NCBI GenBank assembly: GCA_024195265.1
Contig: JAJLRJ010000005.1
Location: forward strand, 25,814,322 to 25,878,321
Reading direction: 5' to 3'
Length of the DNA stretch: 64,000 nt
Origin: Dendrophyllia cribrosa
Lineage: Eukaryota > Cnidaria > Anthozoa > Scleractinia > Dendrophylliidae
Below are positions 12,010 through 22,920 of the stretch, piece by piece (the first letter of the stretch is position 1; each line of letters opens with the position of its first letter). The position numbers and the translations under genes are program-made. The notes beneath the pieces are model-generated. The model saw only the letters and a list, made by a program, of their open reading frames with translations. It was not told the origin of the DNA and did no database searches.

Positions 12010-13140
12010 ATGAGTGAAAGTGTTAACTTCACTTCACAACACAATGTTGGGGTAAACAGCAGCGGTATCTGTTCCATCTCTGTGGTTCCAAAGGAAATAA
12101 AAATTGCGATTCACGTCTTCACTCTTGTGGTGGCCTTGGTAGGGAACAGTCTTCTTATTGCTGCTTACAAGAAGATAAAGGAACCGCTTATGCTTTTTAT
12201 CGCTAACATGGCAGCCTCCGATCTCTTGACGGCGATTTTTTTACTCCCTCGCTTAATTACAACTGGAATCGTAGACTCCCTTGCTTGGCAGGTTCAAGGA
12301 TTAGGAGGTACGATTCTGTGCAAGATGTGCACCTTCTTGAGCGACATATCCTTGTCTGTGTCAACCCAGAGCTTGGTGATCATTGCCGTGGAACGTTTTC
12401 TTGCCGTCGTGCATCCCGTAAAGACTCGCAGTATCACAGCAAAAATACGCCGCCTCCTTATTGCTTTAACGTGGATTGTCGCCATCGCTATTCACACGCC
12501 GTATTTTTACGCATTTGAACTTGTAAAACACTATAATGAACAAGGCAATATAACGATATGCGAAAACAAATGGAGGATCGATAACTCGTCAGCTTTCCGT
12601 CGCTACGTTATCTTTTTGTACGTCGCAGTTCTTCTTATACCTTTGATTGTTATTTCTATTCTCTACCCCATTACTTTTGTTTACCTGCGAAGAGACAAAA
12701 TGGCTGCGCACCGAAGCAGCAAAGGGGCAAAAAGAAGCCGTGAACGTACCCTGAAATTATTTAAACTAGCTGTGACTATTGTACTGTTACTTATAATCTG
12801 CTGGGTGCCTTTTTCGGTGATTCATGTCCTCAGGTTGTTTGCTCCTCTAGGCACGCTTCCCTGTAATCGTATTTTTGTGGTAATAGAATATGTCTCTCGC
12901 GTGCTGGTTAGTTCATACTGCGCAGTCAACCCTTTCATTTGTTTCATATTCTTACGACCCTTTCGCGGTGGATTGGGTATCATTTGTAAACGGTGGAAAT
13001 GTCGCGCTTCTACAATAATTGACGAGAAAAGCAGAACAAGGACTATGACGGGCACAGGTTTCAAGGATAGTCGAATTGAATTGCTTCAGATGAATGACCA
13101 TCCACAAACGTCAATACATTCGGTACAAGCTCTCCTCTAA
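12010..13140 (+). CDS. Class A (rhodopsin-like) G protein-coupled receptor
   Basis: A complete 376-residue seven-helix receptor in one exon. The N-terminus carries NFT and NSS glycosylation sites. TM1 holds GN (Asn46) and TM2 has ANMAASD (Asp71). Cys104 at the top of TM3 pairs with Cys184 in the second extracellular loop. TM3 ends in Glu-Arg-Phe at 128-130 in place of DRY. TM4 has Trp155 and TM6 has CWVPF at 264-268. TM7 has NPFIC at 307-311, so the usual Tyr of NPxxY is Cys. Helix 8 follows, with Cys326 and Cys331 as possible palmitoylation sites, and a Ser/Thr-rich tail. ATG at 12010 is the first after an in-frame TGA at 11932. The motifs resemble peptide receptors such as galanin, allatostatin or tachykinin types, but the ligand cannot be named. 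It should act at the plasma membrane through G proteins. An AATAAA at 14301 is a possible but distant polyadenylation signal. Confidence 0.95.
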   Translation: MSESVNFTSQHNVGVNSSGICSISVVPKEIKIAIHVFTLVVALVGNSLLIAAYKKIKEPLMLFIANMAASDLLTAIFLLPRLITTGIVDSLAWQVQGLGGTILCKMCTFLSDISLSVSTQSLVIIAVERFLAVVHPVKTRSITAKIRRLLIALTWIVAIAIHTPYFYAFELVKHYNEQGNITICENKWRIDNSSAFRRYVIFLYVAVLLIPLIVISILYPITFVYLRRDKMAAHRSSKGAKRSRERTLKLFKLAVTIVLLLIICWVPFSVIHVLRLFAPLGTLPCNRIFVVIEYVSRVLVSSYCAVNPFICFIFLRPFRGGLGIICKRWKCRASTIIDEKSRTRTMTGTGFKDSRIELLQMNDHPQTSIHSVQALL

Positions 13141-13449
13141 ATGAACGTTTTTCATCACTCCATCTACTAGTAGCCGTGGATTGGGTATCATTTGTAAACG
13201 ATGAAATCGTCGCGCTTCTACAATGAATTGACCGATAAAGAAGAACAGGTAAATGCAGATGTCAAGAAGAGTCGAATTGAATTGCTTCAGATGAACGTCT
13301 ATTCAAAAACGCAACAAATTCGGTACAAGCTCTCCTCTAAATGAACGTTGTTTCATCACTCCATCTACTAGTAGCCGTGGATTGGGTATCATTTGTTAAC
13401 GATGAAAACGTCGCGCTTCTACAATGAATTGACCGATAAAGAAGAACAG
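12970..13449 (+). repeat. Tandem duplication of the receptor 3' end, 2.3 copies
   Basis: Unit 1 (12970-13177) covers receptor codons 321-376, the stop and 37 bp of 3' sequence. Unit 2 (13178-13378) and partial unit 3 (13379-13449) repeat it with substitutions and small indels (spacings 208 and 201 bp). Shared blocks include GGATTGGGTATCATTTGT and CGGTACAAGCTCTCCTCTAA. In units 2 and 3 the frame is closed early (for example AAACGATGA in unit 2), so they are non-coding relics or 3' UTR. Confidence 0.9.
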
Positions 13450-13673
13450 CTCCTGTAGCCCCACTTTTATCATTAACAACTTGAAGTTGTCTGCCAATTC
13501 ACTGATGGTTCAAAATTCGGGCTTTGACAGCGAGTTGCCATTCGGTTTATGGTACTGATTAACGCAAATTATCAAATCGATGTCTGGAACTAGGGTTTTT
13601 TATTATTTATTTTTTGAAATGTATTCGCGAAAAAAATCATCGAAAATTTTCATGTAACAGCCTTTACCCAGGT

Positions 13674-13828
13674 CAGGGGCGTAGCTACCTGTACGCACGT
13701 ACGCACGTGCGTACCAGAAAAAGTCGAAAAAAGAAAGATTTGGGACTTTCGGGTTGGGGTGGGGAGGCGAGGGGTGTTTGAAATTAGTGATTGTGCGTAC
13801 CTCTGAAGAAATCCTGGCTACGCTCCTG
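13674..13828 (+). repeat. Dispersed repeat, copy 1 (GGGGCGTAGCT ends)
   Basis: The copy starts CAGGGGCGTAGCTACC and ends GGCTACGCTCCTG, giving short inverted ends. Inside are a TACGCACGTACGCACGTGCG block and the text GGGACTTTCGGGTTGGGG. The same family lies in opposite orientation at 42534-42682. It has no coding capacity. Confidence 0.65.
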
Positions 13829-14977
13829 CAGGTAAATTGAAAACCTTGGCAAATTTATATGTAGGCCTGTTTTACCTACGTAGAAGTGCTTGCCTGTTAA
13901 TTCTGTGTTAATTCAGTGAAATATATTGTCAACGTAAAATTGCCATCGCTATATTGTAATTTACCAGTGGAATAATGTACCGCTTGTAATCCGTCAGTCA
14001 GCAACTTTCGCTACTTTTAAAACAAAACTATATGAATTATATTTTAAGACGGTTCATATTTGTAGAGCCATTCGCAGACCTTTTTGCTGCTCAGTATTTT
14101 TGTTAGCTATGAAATTATACTATTTTTTTGTACATTATTAGTATTTTATTAGTAGTATATGATACAGTATATTATATTTTAGTAAATGCAGTGGGATTTG
14201 CCTCGTCGGTTCACTAGTCCCTTCTCTCAAACTCTCCTTTTTGTTCGTTACGTAATATTGGCTAGTTTATTATTAGTGTACACATTCAGTGAGTTTATTG
14301 AATAAAGTATCTCAAAAAGTGTGCATTTTTTAATATCTTAACTTATTTCCATTGTAGGCTATTGGCTGCACATTGGAATTCCTATTCACTGAAAAGTGTG
14401 ATTCACGGCAGCGAACTGCATGACTTAGCTCAGTTCAGTCAAAGCCAGACTAATTTATCCTCCCGTGTTGATTTCCGATCGTCAGACGAAAATATAATAA
14501 CCAAGTTTTGATTTTTTTGACCTTCTTAGAGCATTGATGACAGCGGGGAGGGCGGAGGGGGGCAAAATCTCACGTTCTAACCTTGTGTCAATATATATAA
14601 TTTTTCACGTTGTTATTTAACAGTTATTCATCGAGGACGAGCCGAAAATAAGCTGATATATATAACCAACGAGACGCCGCCCTCAAATAACCGGAAATTG
14701 GAAAAAAAAATATTTCCGCTCCAAAAAAATACATGACTGTCACGTCAGTGAACAAGTGTCACATGACCGCTTCACAAATCGAAAGCGAGTAAATGCTATA
14801 AGCAGGCGGCGAGATCGAGAAGAATGTTTCTTTCAAAAGTAGTTTCCTTCAAAATAAGATCGAGAAGAATGTCAAAGTTTCCTTCAAAAATAAGTCTTAA
14901 TCGGACTGGCAGAAATGGTTATGGATTTGAACATAACAATTGTAGAAATTATACTGCGGACGGAGAAAGATTTGCCA

Positions 14978-15032
14978 GCCACGTGTACGTGCCACGTGTA
15001 CGTGCCACGTTCACATGCCACGTGCACGTGCC
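14978..15032 (+). repeat. 13-bp tandem array of CACGTG-containing units
   Basis: Four units of GCCACGTGTACGT type follow one another, the third being most diverged. Each carries CACGT and most carry the full palindrome CACGTG (E-box core). No gene start is seen next to it. Confidence 0.75.
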
Positions 15033-16881
15033 ATTTTTTTTCCGCGACGAGGAAAACAATTTTTTTCGCGTAATTCGTCAGCATTTTTCCATATTTGGGC
15101 AGATTAACCAATAACGATTCAGATCGGTGGCGGTGGGACCAATCAGAAATCTAGAAAATCATTATCGAGAGGTAAAAATTTACTAATGTAAGATAGCTGT
15201 GTGTTGGTATGTAGGTTACGTAATGATATTACGAATAGAATATTTAAGGAGTTTGTCAGTTAGGAATTGTCATTCGACGGCATCTCCGTTTTTGGTCCTA
15301 TTTAATCTAAAAATTTTACTTTAGTAAATTCTTGTTTTATGTCTTATCCAGGTTTACTATGATAGTTGTATTCAACTATGTTTAAAGCCATTTATGCGTG
15401 ATCAATAAACGAGATGCCCGCTCCTGTACGTCTGGTTTTATTTCTTGTACTATAAGTTAGAAATTATTTTGTTTTCGTTTCACTGCAGAGTGATCAGACA
15501 ACAAATAAGGAAGCAAGGTATGTGTAAGGTCAAAAATAATTACACCTCTTTTGGGATTAAAATGTTGCGTGTGACGATTGATTATCATTTGGAAATACAA
15601 CAAGTGTGTTGCAATTATAACTTTCCCGTTGCATTTTTTTTCATCCGAAAGCACTGGAGTGAATGCTAAACAACGTAAAACCTATTGAGATGATAAAGGA
15701 AACGGCTTTTAATCCATTTTTTGTGCCGTGACAAATTATTCGCATTTAGAAGTACAACATTTTGAAAAAATATATATTTGTCATTTGTTATAATTTCATC
15801 TAAAAAGCGTTGTTGAGACGAACGTAAAAGGCATCGAGAGGAACTTTCGCCACGGTAAGCTATAAAATAATACAAATGTTATACGATGGTTATACTGAAG
15901 GATAAAAAAACGTTAATATGTATAAAAAGGCTGATCAGACAGCCGAATTCGTTCGATTTTTAATAATATTTGCCCAATATTTCGGTTAGACAAAACTAAC
16001 CTTCATCAGGGGCTAAGTTGTTTTATTTAGTTCATCGCTGATCCTGATCTGCACAAAGATCCAGCTACATTTTGCTACTGATTGTTTAAGAGGTCCTTGC
16101 TGCATTGTTACAAAAGTCATAGTGAAGGTTATTCACTTCCGAACAGACAACCTTTAAAAGGCTTCCGAACAAATTTGCAGTTACAAAGGTACCTTAAGGT
16201 GGCTCGACTGGGTTTTTTGGCGACGTAACACCCCAACTTTGAACGGCTGATACTTCACTGCCTGAGCTCGGTCAGGCAAGCTGCTTCGCACATATACTAG
16301 AGATGAAATAAACTTTCCAAAAAAGTAGATTTGATTGACATCGGTGTTACCATAACAACGATCTTATGACGTCGTGGTTTTTGCATGTTAGTAATTTTCT
16401 CAACATCTAGACCTAAACTTTTAAAACGACTGTATGCCTCTTATAGTCTAGATGTATGTCTTCAAGACTGCAAAGTTTGAAAAAATTCTATGAGAGCGTT
16501 TTCGAATGAAATTGAGTTGAATATTTTCCATCAAAAATTTAAAAATTTGCATTACTTTCTGTTATTTCGTCGATGCCAACGTTTTGCTGACAAATTGAAA
16601 CAATATTTTCACCATATATTATTCATGTGCCATAAAACTACATTCCTTGAAAGTTTCATCCTGTTTGCTTCACTAGATTTCAGTTGATGTGATCGGAAGA
16701 ATGTCTTAAATATGCTCATTCTACTCACAGAAGTAACACTTTTGTTAGGGAAGCGTTTATTTAAAAACTAGTCGATGAATTTTTTTTAAATCTTTTGATC
16801 TAAAGTTGTACATGTAATGCACTATCTCTACAAATTTCAAGTGCATTGAATCACTTTAAGGGCGCGAAATAAAGTTAAAAT

Positions 16882-17238
16882 TATAGGGGACTTTTGCATT
16901 CGTCTTCCAAAGTTTCATTGCCGTATTATTTGTTGACAGCTGGTTTATTTCAGGACTTTCTCTTTTGTCTACATTCTACATATTTGTGCACTTTTGAATA
17001 AATTTTAAACGTGTTACATGTGCATGACCGCAGCCTTATGTTAATTGCCATTGTAGTCATTGTACTATGAAAAGAATTTTCACGATCGCTTTGGAGCATG
17101 CAGGCATGGCAAACGTGTTGTTTCAAAAGCGCACAAATATGTAGAATGTAGACAAAAGAGAAAGTCCTGAAATAAACCAGCTGTCAACAAATAATACGGC
17201 AATGAAACTTTGGAAGACGAATGCAAAAGTTCCCTATA
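16882..17238. repeat. Near-perfect 108-bp inverted repeat
   Basis: The arm 16882-16989 (starting TATAGGGGACTTTTGC) is repeated in reverse complement at 17131-17238 with about one mismatch. The spacer is 141 bp and A/T-rich with a GCATGCAGGCATGGC run. A transcript would fold into a long hairpin. The arms contain no frame of note. Confidence 0.9.
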
Positions 17239-17261
17239 CTTTTAATTGTATTTTGCGCCAC

Positions 17262-17780
17262 CTGAGGGGTGGGTCCATACAGGTTTTTGGCGCGCAAGGC
17301 ATGGGCACGAAAATGGCGCGAGCGTGCGTTTGTTTATTTTGATGCCGTCACGAAAATATGGCGGTTTTTACGGTAACTTAAACGTTTATTTCGCGCATTC
17401 CACACGGTAAATTTTTATAAAAACTGACAAATTGGTAGGATTGTCTTGGTTTTCGATCACAAAAAAAGACAACAATTTTACAATTTTTTGTACATACACA
17501 AACCCAATTAACGTAAAAAAAACGAAAAGTGAGTAAATTGCCGAAAATTATGTACCGATTTTTTATGGCTTTGTATTTTAGACTTACTGAATGTTTCTTC
17601 TGTTTCACCAAAAATCGTAAATATTTCCGTGTAAAAACCGAGAAAATCCGTTGGGAGGTTTGCTATCCTTGAACAGCAAACCCAACAACTTAACACTCAG
17701 TCATTGGTTGCTATGGTAATGAGACAAAAATGTCAAATTAGACTTCTCCGTAAAGAGAAAGCCTGAGCTACGTGTATGTG
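17262..17780 (-). repeat. Dispersed repeat related to 41150-41622
   Basis: Reading left to right, this copy matches the reverse complement of 41150-41622. Shared features are the GGCATGGGC...CGAAAATGG block, GTTTTTACGGTA, a TTTTTATAAAAA block, CACTTTT/GTAAATTGCCGAAA and CTTCTCCGTAAAG. Divergence and indels suggest an old copy. Its left end (near 17262) corresponds to the terminal GGTGGCTCC of the other copy. Confidence 0.7.
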
Positions 17781-18066
17781 TATATCATGCCTAGTATCGT
17801 GACACAAAACTCTCGAAAGACAGCAATAAGATCGTGTATATTTTATTTGGGAGACTGGGGCCGTATTCACGAAAGCATCCTAAGTCCAAAGAGCCTCCTA
17901 AGATGTAACTTAGAAGATAACTGGCATTCACGAAGACCTCCTATTTTAAGACGTGTTATTTTTTCTCCTAAACTTAAGACCTCCTAAATTTTTAAGACAT
18001 GTCTTAATTGGTATTTACAAAGACCTCATAACTTAAAATATGTCTTAATTTTTCTCCTATTATCTA

Positions 18067-18388
18067 ATTATCAGGAGGGGGGGTTGGAAAATGGACTTCA
18101 AGTAGGGAAATATTAGGTAATACCCCCCCCCCCCCCCCCCTTCCAAAGGAGTGCATTTAGTTATTGTTCCCCCCCCCCCCCCCCCCTTTGATCAGTCATT
18201 AATTTATATGACCCACCCACCCCCCTTCACACACCTTTTATATACAAATACCCAGCATTTTCTTCATACACACCCACCTGTTATTGCTGCGAGGTAATGT
18301 TTGTTCCAGACTGTTTGTTCCAGACGTGGATATTATGTACTTATTAACTATGAGGGAGGGCCGGATGGGGAACTATTTGGCTCGAGGC

Positions 18389-18432
<44 letters not shown>

Positions 18433-19449
18433 TGAGCCAAATAGTTTCCCGTCCGGCCCGACCTAACTTAGTCTATAAGTATTTTATCATATGACCAAAT
18501 TGGGGACAAAATTGCTTGAAATCGTAACGCGCGAGGCCGTCCACTTTTGTAATAGGGCCTTACGGCTTTTTCCGGCCTCGCTCGTGCAAATGCGTACGGC
18601 TCTCACACGGGACTTTCATCAATGGTTTTGCAAAGAAAAGGTTCGCAGGGCCGTACGAGTCGTATGATAAACAGCAATACTACATGTTTACTTGTTGGAC
18701 ATCCGTATCTTGAACAAACACCCTCGAAGCAGTGTTCAACAAAGCCATCCGATTCCACCTCTGAATCACTTGATTGCGAATCCTAGTTTCTTGCACTGGA
18801 ACTCATTTCCTCGTTAACGTTCTCTTGGGTTTCTCGTGGAATAGATAGATGGGGTGGGATGGGGTGGGATACAAGAATGATCACCACGAGCGTACTGGAG
18901 AACTCGTGCAACCTCCATGCACCATCCACTGATCTTAAGACCATGGTTGGTTGAGGTACATCTTCAATCTGTTGCAATGTGATTATCTTTGTTGTAGTGA
19001 AATTATGATTTTGGTGCAATTTTGTCTGCAATGGTTGAAATTTATTTTGAACCAGTGCAAAATATTTGAACTGGAGCAAAATATTTTCACCAGGACAAAA
19101 TATTTGCACTGGTGTATAACTATATTCTACTGTTCAAAATAATGTTGTTGACAATTCAAATTTAAAAAGCCAGAAACGCTTTATCACAATATTGGTCTCT
19201 ATATTATAGAGATAGAGAAGAATAGATAATCGCATTGCAACAGATTGAAATTGCAGTTCAGCCACAGAAGAGATCATCAAGCCTTCAGTGAGAACTATAA
19301 ACAGACCTGAAATAGAATGTTAAGCCCCCCATCCTCTCCAGTGACCTATTTTACTTTGACCCCCCTATCCTTGCTTTGATTTTACTTTATGCCCCCCCCC
19401 CCCCCCCCCCCCATCCCCCCTCTGGTTTTCCAACCCCCCTCCTGATAAT
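18067..19449. mobile_element. TA-flanked TIR element, 1.38 kb, non-autonomous
   Basis: ATTATCAGGAGGGGG with GGTTGGAAAA at the left mirrors TTTTCCAACCCCCCTCCTGATAAT at the right, each next to TA. C tracts lie near both ends (18123-18142, 18169-18186, 19392-19412). The interior contains the hairpin 18358-18459 and a second inverted pair (ATCTGTTGCAATGTGATTAT near 18967 and its complement near 19228). No transposase frame is present. Confidence 0.7.
18358..18459. repeat. GC-rich hairpin
   Basis: The arms run from GGGCCGGATGGGGAACTATT through GGCGTACGGACC and back through GGTCCGTGCGCCATG to AATAGTTTCCCGTCCGGCCC, around a GAGCGCAGCGA loop. It lies inside the 18067-19449 element. Confidence 0.8.
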
Positions 19450-20144
19450 TATTGCACAGTCCCTTATTAAAACATGTCTTGACGGTGGCTAAATTCGATT
19501 GTTTACGAGTTTTACGTCCATTTTCAGCGTGGTTATTGTGTATCACAACAGTTACCGATTAGATACATATTTTAAAGCATTATGTTGCTTTCCTAAGAAA
19601 AATTAAATATTTTCTAGTGATGTCAAACAACACGGTTAGTTACATATAGATCTTCGTGTCATAACGGGTTCCACATTTCTTTCTCACTGTAGAGTTATAT
19701 TTCCGTTTTTCTTGAAAATAAGACCTTGTACAAGAAATATCGAAGTAGACCCTGAAATGATGGATTTGTTTGTTGCTTTCGTTACTGACCATGAACGAAT
19801 ATATTATCAGTTTTGCTATCTTAAATTTGAGATGAAATAAAGGTTATTGTATTGTCATTGTAACAACAATTTACAGAATACAAAATATTTAGTCATTTAA
19901 TTTTCATAACTTATTATTCATAACAGCGCGCCATATAAACTATCTCTGATTGCTTTACTTTTACTAATCGTTAAAAACTCATTAATAATTCATGACCATT
20001 TTGTCCAATCCGATGCTCCTCTCTAGTCACGAGGAAAGCACTCTTTACCACATACCGCTTGAAACTAAAAAGCCCGGGGAGGATTTTAAAGGTGGCCCAG
20101 GGGAATAATGGGGTATAATAGAAAAACAATGGCATACAAATGAA

Positions 20145-20233
20145 CGTGAAGCATTATATAATGACACACGTTGCATTATCTATCAATATTCATATATAAT
20201 GCCACATGTGATATTATATAATGCTTCAAGTTT
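20145..20233. repeat. Short fold-back element
   Basis: About 33 bp beginning TGAAGCATTATATAATG is mirrored by a right arm ending ATTATATAATGCTTCA, with a few mismatches in the inner CACACGTTGCATTAT part. It looks like a small MITE hairpin. Confidence 0.65.
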
Positions 20234-20292
20234 ATATACAGTAGGAATTAAATACTGAGAACAACTATTAATTTCACGCAAAAGTTCAGGGA

Positions 20293-20526
20293 TTATGCAT
20301 TCATATTGGCAATATTCGTTTCTAATGACTGTACTTTTTCCACGTCCACCTCAAAAGAACGCTGCTCTTTCGAAGGATCTTTGTTAACTCGACTTATTTG
20401 GCATTCAGAAAATACTTTAAACGACCACTTTGTAGACGAACGTGTGGCCTTTGGAATACACTCTTCCAATGCGTTTTTCTCTTCTTCTTTAGACTTTGAT
20501 GGCCTAAACGCCCGCTTCGGAGGCAT
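20293..20526 (-). pseudogene. N-terminal fragment of a repetitive ZMYM/KCTD-type coding family
   Basis: An ATG-started minus-strand frame begins MPPKRAFRPSKSKEEEKNAL, includes RSSTKWSFKVFSECQISRV, and ends SLETNIANMNA at a TAA. The following codons in the same frame (SLNF) look like a continuation, so the stop is probably secondary. From family knowledge this resembles the N-terminus of abundant cnidarian proteins annotated as ZMYM-like, QRICH1-like or KCTD-like, which may be of Crypton/DUF3504 origin. No downstream domain follows, so I treat it as a stranded, dead fragment. Confidence 0.4.
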
Positions 20527-20791
20527 GTTTTTACTAATGCAAGCGAAGTATCAAAAGACCGCATTCGAATAAAATACTGACATAGTTCTGCATATTTAAA
20601 TTTCTAATTTTATTTCTCCTTCATTATTGTTGTTCAATTCCCAAATGCAAACAACCTTCTTTTGTTTTCTCATATCACTCCACATAGTTTCATCGATATT
20701 GGACAAAATGGTCATGAATTATGAACGATTTTTTTAAAGTCATTCAATAAACTCATTCAATAAACGTGTTTTAAGTCATTTAACAAACTCG

Positions 20792-20867
20792 CAGCACGTG
20801 TTTTATCAGGTATAAAATCCCGCGGGCTTCGCCCTCGGAATTTTATACCTGATAAAACACTGCTGCT
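20792..20867. repeat. Hairpin with GGGCTTCGCCC loop
   Basis: The arm CAGCACGTGTTTTATCAGG...TAAAATCC is mirrored by GGAATTTTATACC...ACACTGCTG around the loop. AT-rich flanks (TAAACG..., ...CGTTTATTAAAT) extend the symmetry imperfectly. Confidence 0.75.
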
Positions 20868-21149
20868 CGTTTATTAAATGGTACATAACTGCCCGCGGTT
20901 GGGCAATTTCTTCTGAGTATGAATTTTTTTTAAGCATCACTATTTGCAAGAATTTTTCTTACCAAAATGCTTGAATTTTTTTCACGTGCTTTCTTGAGCA
21001 CGATTTTTTTCTCTTAAATTTCTGCTGCTGGAATTTTTTTTGGTAATTGCCCAACCCCCCCCCTCCCCCAACAAAAATTAAATGGTCCGTCCCTAAATAA
21101 GTTAAATAGGGCTTTCTGAAATAAAGTTTGCTTTCAAGATTTTTTGATT

Positions 21150-21440
21150 CGCGAAAACATTATGCGAATCATCTTTACGGATAAGAGTGGCATTCTATAT
21201 ACACAGGAAAAGTTGCAGAAAATTTTAGAAAACACTAGATACAATAAAGCAGGTTGCTGAATTTAAATATTATTTTGTGATGTTTGTAATATAATTCGCA
21301 GACGCTGCCGCTCCGCGCTGCAATTAGGATAAATAAATCGCCAAGCCTTCCGGAAGCATAAGCGTTTAACTCTTTTATTCAAGGGAAAGACATTTTCATT
21401 CAAGGAAATATGAGTTTCATCAAAACGTTTGGGGGTGGTT
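21150..21440 (+). repeat. Dispersed repeat, copy in reverse orientation at 35494-35785
   Basis: It shares with the reverse complement of 35494-35785 the block GCATTATGCGAATCAT-like, CACAGGAAAAGT, GCAACCT/AGGTTGCTGAATT, GCCAAG, and AAGACATTTTCATTCAAGGAA followed by ATATGAGTTTCAT. Divergence is moderate and no frame is conserved. Confidence 0.7.
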
Positions 21441-22020
21441 TGGGGGTGGTTTGGATTCGTTCTGGAATAACCCAATGTAATAGAAATAATTCACGGTTTG
21501 GGAAGTATTAGACTAGTGTGGGTTTGATCGGAAATCAATAAATGAAATATTCAAAGCGAGTACAGAAAAATTGGTAGCTTCAATCAACATGGGCTCCTGA
21601 CATGTCTTGAGTGATGATGCAATTTGTGTCACGCAAAATTCGTTGAGGTGGGAAGGGGTGCGTGACCCGCCCGTTTAAAATAAACCATAAAACTTTCTTA
21701 CGCAAGCGCATGAGTATAGGCTACTGGTAGCCTCTTGTTGTGTTTATTTCGCAAAAGAAAAGCTAAGTGAAAATCGATGAAGAACTTGACAAATTTTTAA
21801 AATAAATACGAGAGAAAAGCTTAGAAGAAATACCGCAGGAAGTGACGTTCTTGTAGCATAAAACTATAAGAAAAGTGAGAAAAAAGGAAGACAATTGAAC
21901 AGAAGAATTTATAGAACTGCACTGCAGTATTGCATTATGTTGCTATATGTGCATGAAAAAATAATTAAACCTACCTTATTGAATTACAGAAACTCGACAA
22001 TGGGATTGTTTTATGGGACG

Positions 22021-22920
22021 TATTCTTGGTTTGCACGTGACGTCATCAAATTCGAAAATCATGAATCGCAATGTCTTCTGAGTTTATATGTCCACCAGGT
22101 TAAAGATAACTTAAAATATATCTTTTTACAAGTTTCCAGCGCGGTAGCGTCTTTCGCTTTGAAAATACAGCATTTTGAATTTCTGACCTTTCACCCTACG
22201 TGAGAGCAACATAGCATCCGTGACAAAGCTTTATCCTATGAAAGAAAGGCCTTTCCTCGTGATTTTTAGCACTTTGGGTAGTTTAAGTATTAGGAGAGCA
22301 GTGTATGTGAATGTATAGTAGTTGACGAGAAAAAAGTAATCGCTTTCAAAGCGAAAGTGAAGTCCAGATGTTGTTATTGATTTCCGGCGGCCATCTTGGT
22401 GTCCCTCAAGATGACGTTTCCATACAAAGCTTGGTAAATTTGAGTCGAATGCTTCAGCGAATAATTCAACAACGGGATACTGCACAGATCTGAGACTTAG
22501 CGAAGTTGTTTATTTGTTACTCTTTTATAACATTACAAATTCTTGGCTTCTTTCACTAAATCGTTTCGATTTAAAAAAAAAATTTCTTGGGGTCCCTCGG
22601 AGGGACGGCAGGATGGCGTTTCCATACAAAGCTCTGTAAATTTGAGTCGAATGCTTCGGGGAGTAATTCAACAACGGGATACTGCACAGATCTGAGACTT
22701 GGGGAAGTTGTTTATTTGTTAGTCTTTTTAAGCTCTGTAAATTTGAGTCGAATGCTTCGGGGAGTAATTCAACAACGGGATACTGCACAGATCTGAGACT
22801 TGGGGAAGTTGTTTATTTGTTAGTCTTTTATAACATTACAAATTATTGGTTTCTTTCACTAAATGGATTCGATTTTAAAAAATTATTTCGCCCGATTGCG
22901 TGACGGTGCAAACCAAGAAT
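22021..22920. mobile_element. Short-TIR element containing internal tandem repeats
   Basis: TATTCTTGGTTTGCACGTGACG at the left mirrors CGTGACGGTGCAAACCAAGAAT at the right. The interior holds the tandem block 22417-22870 and the phrase GGCCATCTTGGTGTCCCT. No transposase frame is seen and the ends are approximate. Confidence 0.55.
22417..22870 (+). repeat. Three-copy tandem repeat (about 110-200 bp spacing)
   Basis: Copies near 22417-22526, 22617-22730 and 22731-22840 share AAATTTGAGTCGAATGCTTC, ATTCAACAACGGGATACTGC and ACAGATCTGAGACTT, then GAAGTTGTTTATTTGTTA. Copies 2 and 3 are nearly identical, so the last duplication is recent. Copies 1 and 3 are each followed by the same TATAACATTACAAATT tail. 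Confidence 0.85.

Noticed and set aside
13178..13449. Second receptor gene or alternative last exons
   Set aside because: The copies carry early stops in the receptor frame and no splice acceptor precedes them.
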